From Clostridiaceae bacterium (GTDB lineage: Bacteria > Bacillota > Clostridia > Acetivibrionales > DULL01): a DNA stretch of 64,000 nucleotides. A model generated the notes under the pieces. It was not told the origin of the DNA. It searched no databases and worked only from the letters and a program-made list of their open reading frames with translations. Below are positions 17,172-26,485 of this stretch, in pieces; the stretch's first letter is position 1, and the number at the start of each line of letters is the position of its first letter. The position numbers were made by a program, and so were the translations under genes. The stretch lies in contig DULL01000046.1 in the NCBI GenBank assembly GCA_012840395.1, forward strand, positions 1 to 64,000, written 5' to 3'.

Positions 17172-17543
17172 TTACCGTTTCGCTGGAAGGATTTCAATCC
17201 AGTATCCGTCAGGGTCATTTATAAAATATATACCCATGTCCTTATTTTCATAGCATATGCAGCCCATCTTTTTATGATGCTCATAAGCTGCCTCAAAGTC
17301 ATCCACTCTGAATGCTATGTGGAATTCATTGTCACCAAGATCGTAAGGTTCTTTTCTGTCTCTTAGCCAGGTTAGTTCGAGAGCATGCTGAGTTGAGCCA
17401 TCACCCATAAAAACCAGAATAAAATCCCCGTCTTTATGGTTACGCCTTCTGATCTCCTGTAGCCCCAGAGCTTCTTTGTAAAAAGCTATGCTCTTCTCAA
17501 GGTCGAGAACATTGATGTTGTTGTGGCAAAACGTAAACTTCAA
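17172..17543 (-). CDS. Glyoxalase I-like VOC protein
   Basis: The 123-residue protein has the two-module vicinal oxygen chelate fold of lactoylglutathione lyase. Candidate metal ligands are His in FCHNNINV near the N-terminus, Glu in ALELTWL, His in NEFHIAFRV and Glu in WIEILP. The TTG at 17543 is chosen: GGAGG ends 9 nt upstream, whereas the ATG 9 nt earlier directly abuts the SD, and the TTG version begins MKFTFCHNNINVLD as family members do. Clostridia lack glutathione, so methylglyoxal adducts of other thiols or an unrelated substrate are possible. Confidence 0.85.
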   Translation of the reverse strand: MKFTFCHNNINVLDLEKSIAFYKEALGLQEIRRRNHKDGDFILVFMGDGSTQHALELTWLRDRKEPYDLGDNEFHIAFRVDDFEAAYEHHKKMGCICYENKDMGIYFINDPDGYWIEILPAKR

Positions 17544-17693
17544 GATTATCATCCTCCATGGTTTTTATGATTTTAAGAAAGTGAATGGTCCTGTCCTCAA
17601 GAAAGTCATTTTTTGCTCATGGTTAAAGTATATCATAGTAATATAAAGAATGATATCTTTTCTTCTTTTTAGAATCTAATTTTTTTCCTACTA

Positions 17694-17740
17694 AAATAAA
17701 AGCAACAAGATTCATGTAAGGCTTCTTGTTGCTTTTATTT
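17694..17740 (-). terminator. Terminator downstream of trpB
   Basis: Perfect 17-bp arms (17694-17710 and 17724-17740, core AAAAGCAACAAG/CTTGTTGCTTTT) enclose a 13-nt loop. The stem ends in AAATAAAA/TTTTATTT, giving a T-rich 3' side in both directions. It lies about 90 nt beyond the trpB stop. Confidence 0.85.
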
Positions 17741-17831
17741 AATTAACCCGCACTGTTTTTTTATTTATTTTTATACCTGTATTATTACCATTATTACCAT
17801 GCCTGAATATGCCTTTTTTAAGAATTAGTAT

Positions 17832-19010
17832 CTAGCATCCCTCAAGGTACTCTTTTATCTGCACAACATCCTTATCTCCCCTGCCGGAAAGATTAACAAT
17901 AATTATCTCATTTTTATCAATTTCTTTCGCCAGTTTCATTGCATAGGCAACTGCATGAGAGCTTTCAATGGCAGGTATAATTCCTTCCACTTTTGAAAGG
18001 GTCATGAAAGCATCAACAGCTTCTTTATCCGTTACTGTAACATATTCTGCCCTTCCGGTTTCTTTGTAGTAACAATGTTCAGGTCCCACACCCGGATAAT
18101 CCAGACCGGCAGCAATAGAATAAACCGGCAATGGTTCATTGTTCTCATCCTGTAAGGTATAGCACTTAAATCCATGTATTATACCAATAGTTCCTTTACA
18201 TATACTTGCTGCATGTTCATTTGTATCCAATCCCTTACCTGCAGGCTCAACTCCGATAATTTTAACAGAGCTGTCATTATAGAAAGGATGGAATAGCCCT
18301 ATTGCATTGCTTCCGCCTCCAACACAAGCTACCAGGTAATCGGGCAGCTTTCCTTCAGTCTCAAGAATCTGTTTTCTTGCTTCACGTCCTATAATGCTCT
18401 GGAATTCCCTGACCATTGTTGGGTATGGATGAGGACCTACAGCAGAACCCAATAGATAGAAAGTATTCTTATAATTCTGGACATAATCTTTTAATGCCTC
18501 ATCTACTGCATCCTTTAAGGTTCTTGTACCTGTTTTTACCGGAACTACTTTTGCTCCCAGAAGCTCCATCCGGAAAACATTAAGTGCCTGTCTTTTTGTA
18601 TCGATTTCTCCCATATAAATCACACATTCAAGCCCGAATAAAGCACAGGCTGTTGCCGTAGCCACACCATGCTGTCCTGCTCCGGTTTCAGCAATTACTC
18701 TTTTCTTTCCCATTTTTTTAGCCAGCAATATCTGTCCCAGAGCATTATTTATTTTGTGGGCACCTGTATGGTTCAAGTCTTCTCTCTTAAGGTAAATCTT
18801 GCCGCCGCCCATTTCTTTGGTCAGCCTTTCAGCAAAATATAGTGGGCTTTCTCTTCCTACATAATGTTTGTAGTAATAATTCAGTTCATTTAAAAATTCT
18901 TCATCCTCAATATACTTGTAAAAATTTTCTTCCAATTCAGTCAACGGAGCTACAAGCTCATCCGGAACAAACCTTCCTCCAAATTCTCCAAAAAATCCAT
19001 TTTTCATCAT
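17832..19010 (-). CDS. trpB: Tryptophan synthase beta chain
   Basis: The 392-residue PLP enzyme condenses indole with serine. The PLP lysine is in HKINNALGQ, and [12 protein letters not shown], the phosphate-binding [10 protein letters not shown] and [10 protein letters not shown] are all present. It is the classical TrpB1 type. The ATG at 19010 is chosen: AAGGGAG lies 6-7 nt upstream; the in-frame ATG 24 bp earlier has no SD. No trpA or other trp gene is nearby. It has its own T-box leader and terminator, so it is an independent transcription unit controlled by uncharged tRNA-Trp. Confidence 0.96.
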   Translation of the reverse strand: MMKNGFFGEFGGRFVPDELVAPLTELEENFYKYIEDEEFLNELNYYYKHYVGRESPLYFAERLTKEMGGGKIYLKREDLNHTGAHKINNALGQILLAKKMGKKRVIAETGAGQHGVATATACALFGLECVIYMGEIDTKRQALNVFRMELLGAKVVPVKTGTRTLKDAVDEALKDYVQNYKNTFYLLGSAVGPHPYPTMVREFQSIIGREARKQILETEGKLPDYLVACVGGGSNAIGLFHPFYNDSSVKIIGVEPAGKGLDTNEHAASICKGTIGIIHGFKCYTLQDENNEPLPVYSIAAGLDYPGVGPEHCYYKETGRAEYVTVTDKEAVDAFMTLSKVEGIIPAIESSHAVAYAMKLAKEIDKNEIIIVNLSGRGDKDVVQIKEYLEGC

Positions 19011-19196
19011 TCTTATCTCCCTTCTTTTAAACAAATTTTGTTGAATTTTGCCATTTTAAATTTAATTATTTTTATTATAATTTGCATAAATTCCGATACC
19101 GCCTATAGAAGCAAGTAACTTCTTGATGCCTTGTTAGATTGCTGTTGTAACAAAGCTGTTAACAAAGCTTGAGAGCATTTGCTGTCTAGTAATATA

Positions 19197-19490
19197 AAAA
19201 ACCTCTTGTTCCCTTACTAGGGACAAGAGGTTAATTTCTCCTGCGGTGCCACCCAAATTGACATATTAATAATAATATGCCCACTCATTTCATGTACAAT
19301 AATACATGTCCTCTTGTTAACGGGCAGGAACCCCGTCGACGCCTACTTTTTATTCGGATCGCACTCATGAGCCCATTCACCATTAACATCCACGCCACAT
19401 TCGCACCATCTAGTGACTCTCTGTAATTTTCAATTAATGGTTACTATACTCAATCATCACTTTAGTATTATTCTATTTCATAATATAGTT
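19197..19490 (-). ncRNA. T-box leader, tRNA-Trp specific
   Basis: Read on the minus strand, the leader shows a stem I region starting near AGAGAGTCACTAGATGG, a specifier loop GTGAATGGGCTCATGAG aligned with the conserved GAA-codon-...TTGAGC layout, and the T-box TGGGTGGCACCGCA (19255-19242). The specifier codon is TGG at 19375-19373. The bulge UGGC would pair with GCCA, the acceptor end of a tRNA with discriminator G, as bacterial tRNA-Trp has. A terminator stem AACCTCTTGT...ACAAGAGGTT (19232-19202) with TTTTTT follows. The coordinates of the 5' end are approximate. Confidence 0.93.
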
Positions 19491-19497
19491 AATAAAG

Positions 19498-19526
19498 ATA
19501 ATAACACATCTTAAATCATATGGCAA
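19498..19526 (-). promoter_or_regulatory. Probable sigma-A promoter of the T-box/trpB unit
   Basis: On the minus strand TTGCCA (19526-19521) is separated by 17 bp from TATTAT (19503-19498). The predicted start is just upstream of T-box stem I. Confidence 0.6.
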
Positions 19527-19675
19527 GAGAAAAATTTTTTCTTTAATTAAGTTTTTTCATAATTAATTTTTTCCAGAATAATTACATAGATTTTCACCGC
19601 TTCAGAAATTTCTTCATACTATAGAATAAGGTATATATAATAAAGGCATATCAAAAAAATGTGAGGTTTTGCTTT

Positions 19676-20074
19676 ATGGATAAATACAGTGTAATGGAAA
19701 ACGTTGCCAATAGTTTACTTGCTGCCAGCAAGATCAGAAAAATGTATACCCCGGTATCAGGAGATCTTCTCCAGGCTGAGAGAGGACAGAGTGTAAGTAT
19801 TCAATCCCGTCCTCAACCTGATCAAATAATGGAAGTAATAGCGCATTATTCCCCTGAAAAATATAAAAGTTCATTAAGTAATACCGTGCGTATATGCGCT
19901 GATTATACTAATTCATACAGAAATTTAAAAAGAAATTTTACCCTGGCAAAAAACAGAGGTATCAGCTCCGATACCATAGCCAGCACTATTGCAGCAATGA
20001 GGCCAATACTGGACAACAAGAGCAAGGTACTCGTATCGAAGGTGCTGAAAATATATGAAATATTAAAATCATAA
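19676..20074 (+). CDS. Uncharacterised helical protein
   Basis: I do not recognise a family. The ATG at 19676 has GTGAGG 9 nt upstream; an in-frame GTG at 19661 overlaps that SD and is less likely. The 132-residue product is soluble, basic and probably mostly helical, with a possible repeat of long amphipathic helices in the second half (SLSNTVRICADYTNSYRNLKRN, then IASTIAAMRPILDNKSKVLVSK). It has one Cys and no signal peptide. The gene stands alone on the plus strand, divergent from the trpB unit, and its stop is only 5 bp from the convergent kamA stop. Confidence 0.7.
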   Translation: MDKYSVMENVANSLLAASKIRKMYTPVSGDLLQAERGQSVSIQSRPQPDQIMEVIAHYSPEKYKSSLSNTVRICADYTNSYRNLKRNFTLAKNRGISSDTIASTIAAMRPILDNKSKVLVSKVLKIYEILKS

Positions 20075-20079
20075 AAATG

Positions 20080-21207
20080 TTATATAGTATTCGGATATTT
20101 ATATATCTCCCCTTTATAGTTTTTCATAATAACTTGCGTTTTATCTATCGAAATCACATATTCCGGATTGACAGGGATTTTCCCTCCCCCTTCGGGTGCA
20201 TCAATTACAAAAGAGGGTATGGCATACCCTGATATATATCCTCTTAAATCCCTCATTATATTTATTCCGGTATCTACTGGTGTCCTGAAATGGCTTATGC
20301 CTATGGCCAGGTCACATTGATACATATAATATGGCCTTACTCTCATTTTAACAAGTTTAAGATATAGTTCCTTTAAAGTGGCACTGTTATCATTAACACC
20401 CCTAAGTAAAACATTCTGATTTCCCAAAGGTATTCCGGCATCAACAATCTTACCGCATGCTTTTATTGAGTGGTCCGTAATTTCATCCGGATGGTTAAAA
20501 TGAGTATTAATCCATATCGGCTGGTACTTTTTCAGCATCTTCAGCAAATCATCATTTATTCTCATTGGAAGTACCACCGGAACTCTGGTGCCAATACGAA
20601 TAATTTCCACATGAGGTATTTCACGCAATCTGGATATAACCTTTTCAAGGAAAGAATCTGACAAAATCAACGGGTCTCCGCCAGATAAAAGGACATCCCT
20701 TATGAAAGAATTATCCTTTATATATTTCAAAGCTTGATCCAGGGCCTTGCTTCCAATTGAGTAATCCTCCTCTCCCACCATACGTCTTCTTGTACAATGC
20801 CTGCAGTACATGGCACACTTATGCGTCAATAAAAACAATACTCTGTCAGGATATCTGTGAACTATATTTGCAACTGGAGAAAACATGTCCTCATTGAGAG
20901 GATCAGACATATCAAAAGGACAAAAGTCTAACTCCTTTATGCTGGGAATTGCCTGGGATCTTATAGGACAGTTGGGGTTATCCTGGTCAATTAAGGTTGC
21001 ATAATAGGGTGTAATGGCCATCCTGAATTTTTTAAGGCATTCATTAATGTCTGATATTTCTGTATCTGACAGTTTTATTATCTTACTTAATTGCTCTGTA
21101 GAAGTTATCCTGTTTCTTAGCTGCCATTTCCAATCGCTCCAATCCTCTTCGCTTACATCTTTCCATAACTCGATAGATTTATATTCTCTCACTTTTCTCG
21201 CCTTCAT
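20080..21207 (-). CDS. kamA: KamA-type radical SAM aminomutase, probably lysine 2,3-aminomutase
   Basis: The 375-residue protein has the radical SAM motif CAMYCRHC (Cys131, 135, 138), and LLSGGDPLIL for SAM binding. The PLP lysine is in DAPEGGGKIPV. The two acidic residues that bind the substrate amino group in clostridial lysine 2,3-aminomutase are both kept (QCDLA and VIDAPEGG); in glutamate 2,3-aminomutase these are Lys and Asn. Beta-lysine is thus the expected product. It is about 40 residues shorter than the C. subterminale enzyme. The start is 1 bp after the stop of the ATP-grasp gene, so the two are translationally coupled; the SD is weak and a GTG five codons in is an alternative start. 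Confidence 0.85.
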   Translation of the reverse strand: MKARKVREYKSIELWKDVSEEDWSDWKWQLRNRITSTEQLSKIIKLSDTEISDINECLKKFRMAITPYYATLIDQDNPNCPIRSQAIPSIKELDFCPFDMSDPLNEDMFSPVANIVHRYPDRVLFLLTHKCAMYCRHCTRRRMVGEEDYSIGSKALDQALKYIKDNSFIRDVLLSGGDPLILSDSFLEKVISRLREIPHVEIIRIGTRVPVVLPMRINDDLLKMLKKYQPIWINTHFNHPDEITDHSIKACGKIVDAGIPLGNQNVLLRGVNDNSATLKELYLKLVKMRVRPYYMYQCDLAIGISHFRTPVDTGINIMRDLRGYISGYAIPSFVIDAPEGGGKIPVNPEYVISIDKTQVIMKNYKGEIYKYPNTI

Positions 21208-21208
21208 C

Positions 21209-22243
21209 CTAAATTAATTGTTTTATTCCGTACCTTTTTAAAGCACTGTTTAATATCATTTTAATTGTATCTGTGTACCCCACTCCGTTGAATTGAGTAA
21301 TCATGGGATAATCACTATAACCCGGAGCTAATCCTGGCAGAGGATTTATCTCAATAAAATATATTTCTCCATCTTCTGCCATACGGAAATCTACTCTCGA
21401 AAAGTCTTTGCACTCAAGTAACCTGTATATTTTTCCGGCCATAACTTTCATCTTTTTTTCGGCAGACTTATCAAGATCCGCAGGACAGATATAATCTACA
21501 TATTCTTTATAGTTCTTTTTTACATTAAAGCTATATATATTGTACTTTTGCCCCCGATTTTTGTACTTAATCTCCATGGGAGGGAATATCAGTGTTTCAC
21601 CCCCATTCCCCACAATGGCAACTGTAAACTCCCTGCCTTGAATAAATTCCTCCACCAGCACAGACTGGCAGTAGGCAGAAATATTCTTTTCTATAAGCTG
21701 CCGCAGTTCCTCATGATTTTCAGCCACAGCAATGTCGGAAATGCCTTTGCTGGAACCTTCGGCATTGGGCTTCACAATAACGGGAAACTTCAGGTTTACT
21801 TTTGTATTTGGACATATAGAATTAAATATTTTATACCTTGGAGTTTTTATCTTATAAGTTGACAGGAATCTTTTTGAGAGGGCTTTGTCCAGTGATAAAC
21901 ATAATGTAGTTTCGTCAGAACCAACAAAAGGGATTTTGAGAAAATTTAGTATAGCAGGAACCTGTGCTTCTCTTCCTCTTCCATGAATGCCTTCAGCAAT
22001 ATTAAATACTATGTCCAACTTTGTGCTTAACAGTTTATGAAATATTCCACTGTCCGCTTCAAGAAGCTCAACCTTGCATTGCAACCGTTCAAGTGCTTCT
22101 TTTATAGCCAATATAGTTTCTATACTGTCATACTCTGCTTCAATGTCTTCAATCACTGACTCTATACCTTTTTTAAGGTTATAGGCAAGACCTACCGTCA
22201 TCAATGGGTTAGGCAGCGGGTCTGTGTTTTCATAAGTTTCCAT
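21209..22243 (-). CDS. D-alanine-D-alanine ligase-like ATP-grasp protein
   Basis: The 344-residue protein has the Ddl/ATP-grasp plan: an N-terminal domain with FNIAEGIHGRGREAQVP (compare HGxxGE of Ddl), the ATP loop KPNAEGSSKGI, VEEFIQGREFTVAIVG, and a C-terminal metal/substrate block RVDFR...IEINPLPGL...SDYP. It should join two amino acids, or an amino acid and a carboxylate, through an acyl-phosphate. The pairing with an aminomutase rather than wall genes suggests a beta-amino-acid substrate. The start at 22243 is tentative: the SD-like GGTGG lies unusually close to this ATG, and an upstream in-frame ATG at 22309 lacks a site. Confidence 0.82.
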   Translation of the reverse strand: METYENTDPLPNPLMTVGLAYNLKKGIESVIEDIEAEYDSIETILAIKEALERLQCKVELLEADSGIFHKLLSTKLDIVFNIAEGIHGRGREAQVPAILNFLKIPFVGSDETTLCLSLDKALSKRFLSTYKIKTPRYKIFNSICPNTKVNLKFPVIVKPNAEGSSKGISDIAVAENHEELRQLIEKNISAYCQSVLVEEFIQGREFTVAIVGNGGETLIFPPMEIKYKNRGQKYNIYSFNVKKNYKEYVDYICPADLDKSAEKKMKVMAGKIYRLLECKDFSRVDFRMAEDGEIYFIEINPLPGLAPGYSDYPMITQFNGVGYTDTIKMILNSALKRYGIKQLI

Positions 22244-22309
22244 TCCACCGCGCTTCTTTCGGTTATAAGTAAAAAACTGTAATTGGCAAAAGCAGCTTGC
22301 TAAATACAT

Positions 22310-22677
22310 TAATTGTAATTATAGCAGAAGCATAGATTAATTAAACACCTGGAATTACCTGTTTTGAATGATTTTATACTTGTATAGATGGTTTGAATGA
22401 TTTACTGCATTTTCTTATGGCCTGATAAAATATTATAATATATTACTTATTATAGTGATTATATAAATCTCATTTGTGATTATATTACCCTGCACATTGT
22501 CTGAATATAATCTTCAAATATAAACATGGATATAATGCCCCTTATCTGGAGAAAACTATATGTACATTATTCTATCCTGTTAATTTTAATAAATAATCAA
22601 TTTATAGATTATTAAATTTACATCAGGTTTTTGATTTACATCATTAGATTTAATATTATATCAGGAATGGTGATTTT
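22310..22677. other. Leader/promoter spacer of pflB
   Basis: This 368-bp AT-rich spacer separates the ATP-grasp gene from the divergent pflB. A TATAAT at 22506-22511 is a possible plus-strand -10, but its -35 is poor. A 10-bp sequence ATTTACATCA is repeated at 22616-22625 and 22634-22643, 18 bp apart, close to the pflB ribosome site. No small gene is seen. Confidence 0.4.
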
Positions 22678-24906
22678 ATGGATGCATGGCGTGGATTTAA
22701 AAAAGGCAACTGGAATTCAGAAATTGATGTAAGAAATTTCATACAATTAAATTATACCCCTTATGAAGGTAACGAAAGTTTTCTTCAGCCTCCCACCGAA
22801 GCAACAAAAAAGTTGTGGGAGAAAGTATCAAACCTTCTCGAACAGGAAAGAAAAAACGGCGGAGTTCTTGACATTGATACAAGCACCATATCAACAATTA
22901 CATCCCATAAGCCAGGATATATAGATAAGTCTCTGGAAAAAATTGTAGGACTTCAGACAGATTCCCCCTTAAAACGTGCCATTATACCATTTGGGGGTCT
23001 GAGGATGGTTGTTAAAGGATGTAATGCATATGGAAAAGAAGTCCCTCCAGAAATAGTAAACATTTTTACCAATTATAGAAAAACCCATAACGATGCGGTA
23101 TATGATGTTTATACTCCCGAAATGCGGCGAGCCAAAAAGGCAGGTATTATTACAGGCCTGCCTGATGCTTACGGGAGAGGCAGGATAATTGGTGATTATA
23201 GAAGAGTGCCTTTGTATGGAGTTGACAGGCTTATAGAAGAAAAAGAAAAGGAAAAAACTTTTCTGGAGTATGACTATATTGATGGAGAAACAGTAAGAGA
23301 AAGAGAAGAAATCAGTGAGCAGATAAAAGCTTTAAGAAACCTTAAGGAAATGGCTCTAAGTTATGGCTTTGATATATCAGGGCCTGCAAAAAATGCCCGG
23401 GAAGCTGTTCAATGGCTTTATTTTGCTTATCTTGGAGCAGTCAAAGAACAAAACGGCGCTGCCATGAGCTTAGGAAGAGTTTCTACCTTTCTTGACATAT
23501 ATATTGAAAGGGATTTGGATGAGAACAAAATTACCGAGCAGGAAGCACAGGAATTAATAGACCATTTTGTAATTAAGTTAAGGATAGTAAGGTTCTTAAG
23601 GACACCGGAGTATGACAAACTTTTTAGCGGAGATCCTACCTGGGTAACTGAGAGTATTGGAGGTATGGGACTTGATGGAAGAACTCTTGTAACCAAAACT
23701 TCCTTTAGAATGCTAAATACCCTGATAAATCTTGGACCTGCACCGGAGCCTAATTTAACCGTGCTATGGTCCGTACATCTTCCCGAACCTTTTAAAAAGT
23801 TCTGCTCCAAAATTTCAATCAGTACAAGTTCCATACAATATGAAAATGATGATATAATGCGGCATCACTGGGGAGATGATTATGGTATTGCCTGCTGCGT
23901 TTCAGCTATGAGACTGGGTAAACAAATGCAGTTTTTTGGTGCAAGATGCAACCTGGCAAAGGCGCTGCTTTATGCCATAAACGGAGGAAAAGATGAGATA
24001 ACCGGAAATCAGATAGCACCTGCACTGGCACCTATAGACAGCGAGTACCTTGAATATGAAGAAGTTATGGAACGTTTTAATGCTATCCTTGACTGGCTTA
24101 CAAGACTATATATGAATACTCTTAATATTATCCATTACATGCATGACCGGTACGCATATGAAAGGCTCCAAATGGCCCTTCATGACAGAGAAGTTTTCAG
24201 GACTATGGCTTGCGGTGTTGCAGGGCTTTCGGTAGTAGCTGATTCATTGAGCGCAATAAAATATGCACGGGTAAAACCCATCAGAAATGAAGATAACATT
24301 GCTATAGACTTTGAGGTGGAAGGAGATTTCCCTAAATTCGGAAATAATGATGAACGGGTAGATTCAATTGCTGTTGAAGTAATTAAAATGTTTATGAATA
24401 AATTAAGAAAACAAAGGACATACAGAAATTCCATGCCTACCCTTTCTATACTGACAATTACCTCAAATGTGGTTTACGGAGAGAAAACCGGAAATACGCC
24501 AGATGGAAGAAAAAGCGGCGAACCTCTTGCTCCGGGCGCAAATCCCATGCATGGCAGAGATATTAACGGCGCTTTGGCTGTATTAAATTCCATAGCTAAA
24601 CTTCCTTATGAATATGCCCAGGATGGAATTTCCTATACATTCTCCATTGTACCAAAAGCTCTCGGAATTCATAATGATACAAGAGTGAATAATCTTACTT
24701 CTCTGCTTGACGGTTATTTTAAACAGGGAGGGCATCACATCAATGTTAATGTTTTTGATAAGGAACTTCTGTTGGATGCAATGGAGCACCCTGAAAAATA
24801 TCCCCAGCTCACTATCAGAGTATCAGGATATGCCGTTAATTTTACTAAGCTAACAAGAAAACAACAGCTTGACGTCATAAACAGGACTATACACGGCGGC
24901 ATTTAA
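22678..24906 (+). CDS. pflB: Formate C-acetyltransferase (pyruvate formate-lyase)
   Basis: The 742-residue glycyl radical enzyme splits pyruvate with CoA to acetyl-CoA and formate. The two adjacent catalytic cysteines are Cys406-Cys407 in GIACCVSAM, as in true PFL, and the radical glycine is Gly717 in [12 protein letters not shown], 25 residues from the C-terminus. [10 protein letters not shown], also PFL-like, follows the Cys pair. Diol dehydratases and hydroxyphenylacetate decarboxylase have a single Cys here, so PFL is favoured. A GGTGAT site lies 4 nt before the ATG. pflA follows after 59 bp. Confidence 0.96.
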   Translation: MDAWRGFKKGNWNSEIDVRNFIQLNYTPYEGNESFLQPPTEATKKLWEKVSNLLEQERKNGGVLDIDTSTISTITSHKPGYIDKSLEKIVGLQTDSPLKRAIIPFGGLRMVVKGCNAYGKEVPPEIVNIFTNYRKTHNDAVYDVYTPEMRRAKKAGIITGLPDAYGRGRIIGDYRRVPLYGVDRLIEEKEKEKTFLEYDYIDGETVREREEISEQIKALRNLKEMALSYGFDISGPAKNAREAVQWLYFAYLGAVKEQNGAAMSLGRVSTFLDIYIERDLDENKITEQEAQELIDHFVIKLRIVRFLRTPEYDKLFSGDPTWVTESIGGMGLDGRTLVTKTSFRMLNTLINLGPAPEPNLTVLWSVHLPEPFKKFCSKISISTSSIQYENDDIMRHHWGDDYGIACCVSAMRLGKQMQFFGARCNLAKALLYAINGGKDEITGNQIAPALAPIDSEYLEYEEVMERFNAILDWLTRLYMNTLNIIHYMHDRYAYERLQMALHDREVFRTMACGVAGLSVVADSLSAIKYARVKPIRNEDNIAIDFEVEGDFPKFGNNDERVDSIAVEVIKMFMNKLRKQRTYRNSMPTLSILTITSNVVYGEKTGNTPDGRKSGEPLAPGANPMHGRDINGALAVLNSIAKLPYEYAQDGISYTFSIVPKALGIHNDTRVNNLTSLLDGYFKQGGHHINVNVFDKELLLDAMEHPEKYPQLTIRVSGYAVNFTKLTRKQQLDVINRTIHGGI

Positions 24907-24965
24907 ATAATCAACCTTGATTCGCCCGGGGATTAAAGATATTTTCCTTAGGATGTGACAAATAC

Positions 24966-25694
24966 ATGATAAAAGGCAGAGTACATTCCTTTGAAACTTT
25001 TGGTACTGTAGACGGCCCTGGAATAAGATTTGTAGTTTTTATGCAGGGCTGTCCCCTAAGATGTATTTATTGCCATAACAGGGATATGTGGGATACCTGT
25101 GGTGGTAAGGAGTACACACCTGATGAGATCATAAATGAATTAAGTAAATATTTAAATTATATAAAGCCCTCAGGAGGCGGTATTACAATAACCGGAGGAG
25201 AACCGACCCTCCAGGCAGAATTTGTTTCTGAGGTGTTTAAAAAATGCCGTGAAATAAACGTGCATACGGCACTTGATACCAGCGGCCATGCCCCAATTGA
25301 GAAGGTAAAAACCTTATTGCAATATACTGACCTTATATTGTTGGATATTAAGCAGGCTTCTGAGGAAAAACACAGGCAAATTACAGGTGTAGGCAGAGAT
25401 ACTATTGTTAAATTTGCAACTTACGCATCTGAAAAAGGTATACCGATATGGATAAGATATGTTCTTATCCCGGGATATAATGATGATAAAGAAGATCTGG
25501 AGTTGGCGGCGCAATTTATTTCAACCCTCAAAACAGTGCAAAAAGTGAATGTGCTCCCTTATCACAATCTTGGGGAATATAAGTGGGAAAAACTTGGTGA
25601 AAAATATTCCTTAAAAGGATTGAAAAGCCCAGGACAGGAGCAGGCTAAGAAGGCTGAAGAAATTCTCCTTAAAGCCTTGCCTTTAGTGAACTAA
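24966..25694 (+). CDS. pflA: Pyruvate formate-lyase activating enzyme
   Basis: The 242-residue radical SAM protein installs the glycyl radical on PFL. The CxxxCxxC motif is in MQGCPLRCIYCHNRDMW (about residues 26-42) and the SAM-binding GGE is in ITITGGEPTLQ (about 76-86). It has no extra ferredoxin insert, as typical of PFL activases, and 242 residues match the family (about 240-250). It is in the pflB operon. Confidence 0.96.
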   Translation: MIKGRVHSFETFGTVDGPGIRFVVFMQGCPLRCIYCHNRDMWDTCGGKEYTPDEIINELSKYLNYIKPSGGGITITGGEPTLQAEFVSEVFKKCREINVHTALDTSGHAPIEKVKTLLQYTDLILLDIKQASEEKHRQITGVGRDTIVKFATYASEKGIPIWIRYVLIPGYNDDKEDLELAAQFISTLKTVQKVNVLPYHNLGEYKWEKLGEKYSLKGLKSPGQEQAKKAEEILLKALPLVN

Positions 25695-25792
25695 TAATTA
25701 TTCTTCTCTTTTAACTTAAATATAAGTATAATATAATTAGTACCTAATTTAATATTGCAGTTCCTTAATATTGGTATTATCCGGAGGTCATT

Positions 25793-26419
25793 ATGAAAAT
25801 AGAAAAAATTAGTGAAAACATCATCAAAGTCACTATTTCCCTGGATGACCTGGAAGAAAGAAATATTGACATTTCTTCTTTAAATTATAACTCCCCTGCT
25901 GCACAAAATTTATTCTGGGATATGGTTGAACAGGCTGAAGAACAATTAGGTCTGAATATTTCAGATTCTCAGCTATTAATAGAACCTTACCAGGATTTTA
26001 ACGATGGTTTTACAATAACTATAACTAAAATCAGTGATGATGCAGATTTTGAATCCATTCAAAAGTACATTAAAAGCAGATTTAAAAAATCGGATTTAAG
26101 AGTAAGGCGAAAAATCCGTAAGCTTTCTTCATCACTCATTATTTACGCTTTTGAGAATTTTGAAGATTTATGCATGCTATGTAAGAATATCCAACCATTA
26201 TATAACGGGAAGAGTAGTTTATATGAGCTAAATAACGTATACTATCTAACCCTGATAAAACCCTGTTTAGGTCAGTCGAATTCAGGGTTATTTGAATCAT
26301 TATTGAATGAATACGGAACAAAAATTCAAAACACCAATTTTTATGAAGGTTATTTAAATGAGTACGGAATAAAAATTATAGAAGAAAATGGGATACAGAC
26401 TATAAATAAGTATTTTTAA
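25793..26419 (+). CDS. mecA: Adaptor protein MecA
   Basis: The 208-residue protein is a MecA/NegA-family adaptor that brings substrates to the ClpC/ClpP protease. It has the N-terminal target-binding domain (MKIEKISENIIKVTISLDDLEERNI, then FWDMVEQAEEQLGL), a variable Asp-rich linker, and the C-terminal ClpC-binding domain that starts with SSSLIIYAFENFEDLCMLC (about residue 113). CggENF is replaced by AFENFED. CGGAGG precedes the ATG. The gene is probably monocistronic and ends at a bidirectional terminator shared with lon. Confidence 0.92.
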   Translation: MKIEKISENIIKVTISLDDLEERNIDISSLNYNSPAAQNLFWDMVEQAEEQLGLNISDSQLLIEPYQDFNDGFTITITKISDDADFESIQKYIKSRFKKSDLRVRRKIRKLSSSLIIYAFENFEDLCMLCKNIQPLYNGKSSLYELNNVYYLTLIKPCLGQSNSGLFESLLNEYGTKIQNTNFYEGYLNEYGIKIIEENGIQTINKYF

Positions 26420-26446
26420 AGGCAAGGGAGACCGCCCCTTGCCTTT
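26418..26446. terminator. Bidirectional terminator between mecA and lon
   Basis: Perfect 11-bp arms AAAGGCAAGGG (26418-26428) and CCCTTGCCTTT (26436-26446) enclose a 7-nt loop. The stem ends in AAA/TTT followed by AT-rich DNA on both sides. mecA (plus) and lon (minus) converge on it. Confidence 0.85.
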
Positions 26447-26485
26447 AAATTCTTGCACATTATTTTTAAACTGAACCTATTTATT

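Noticed and set aside
20080-21207. Glutamate 2,3-aminomutase for the KamA protein
   Set aside because: Both substrate-site Asp residues of lysine 2,3-aminomutase are kept (QCDLA, VIDAP); the glutamate enzymes have Lys and Asn there.
22678-24906. Glycerol dehydratase or another glycyl radical enzyme instead of PFL
   Set aside because: It has two adjacent Cys (CCVS) as in PFL; diol dehydratases have one. The activase and sequence after the Cys pair agree with PFL.
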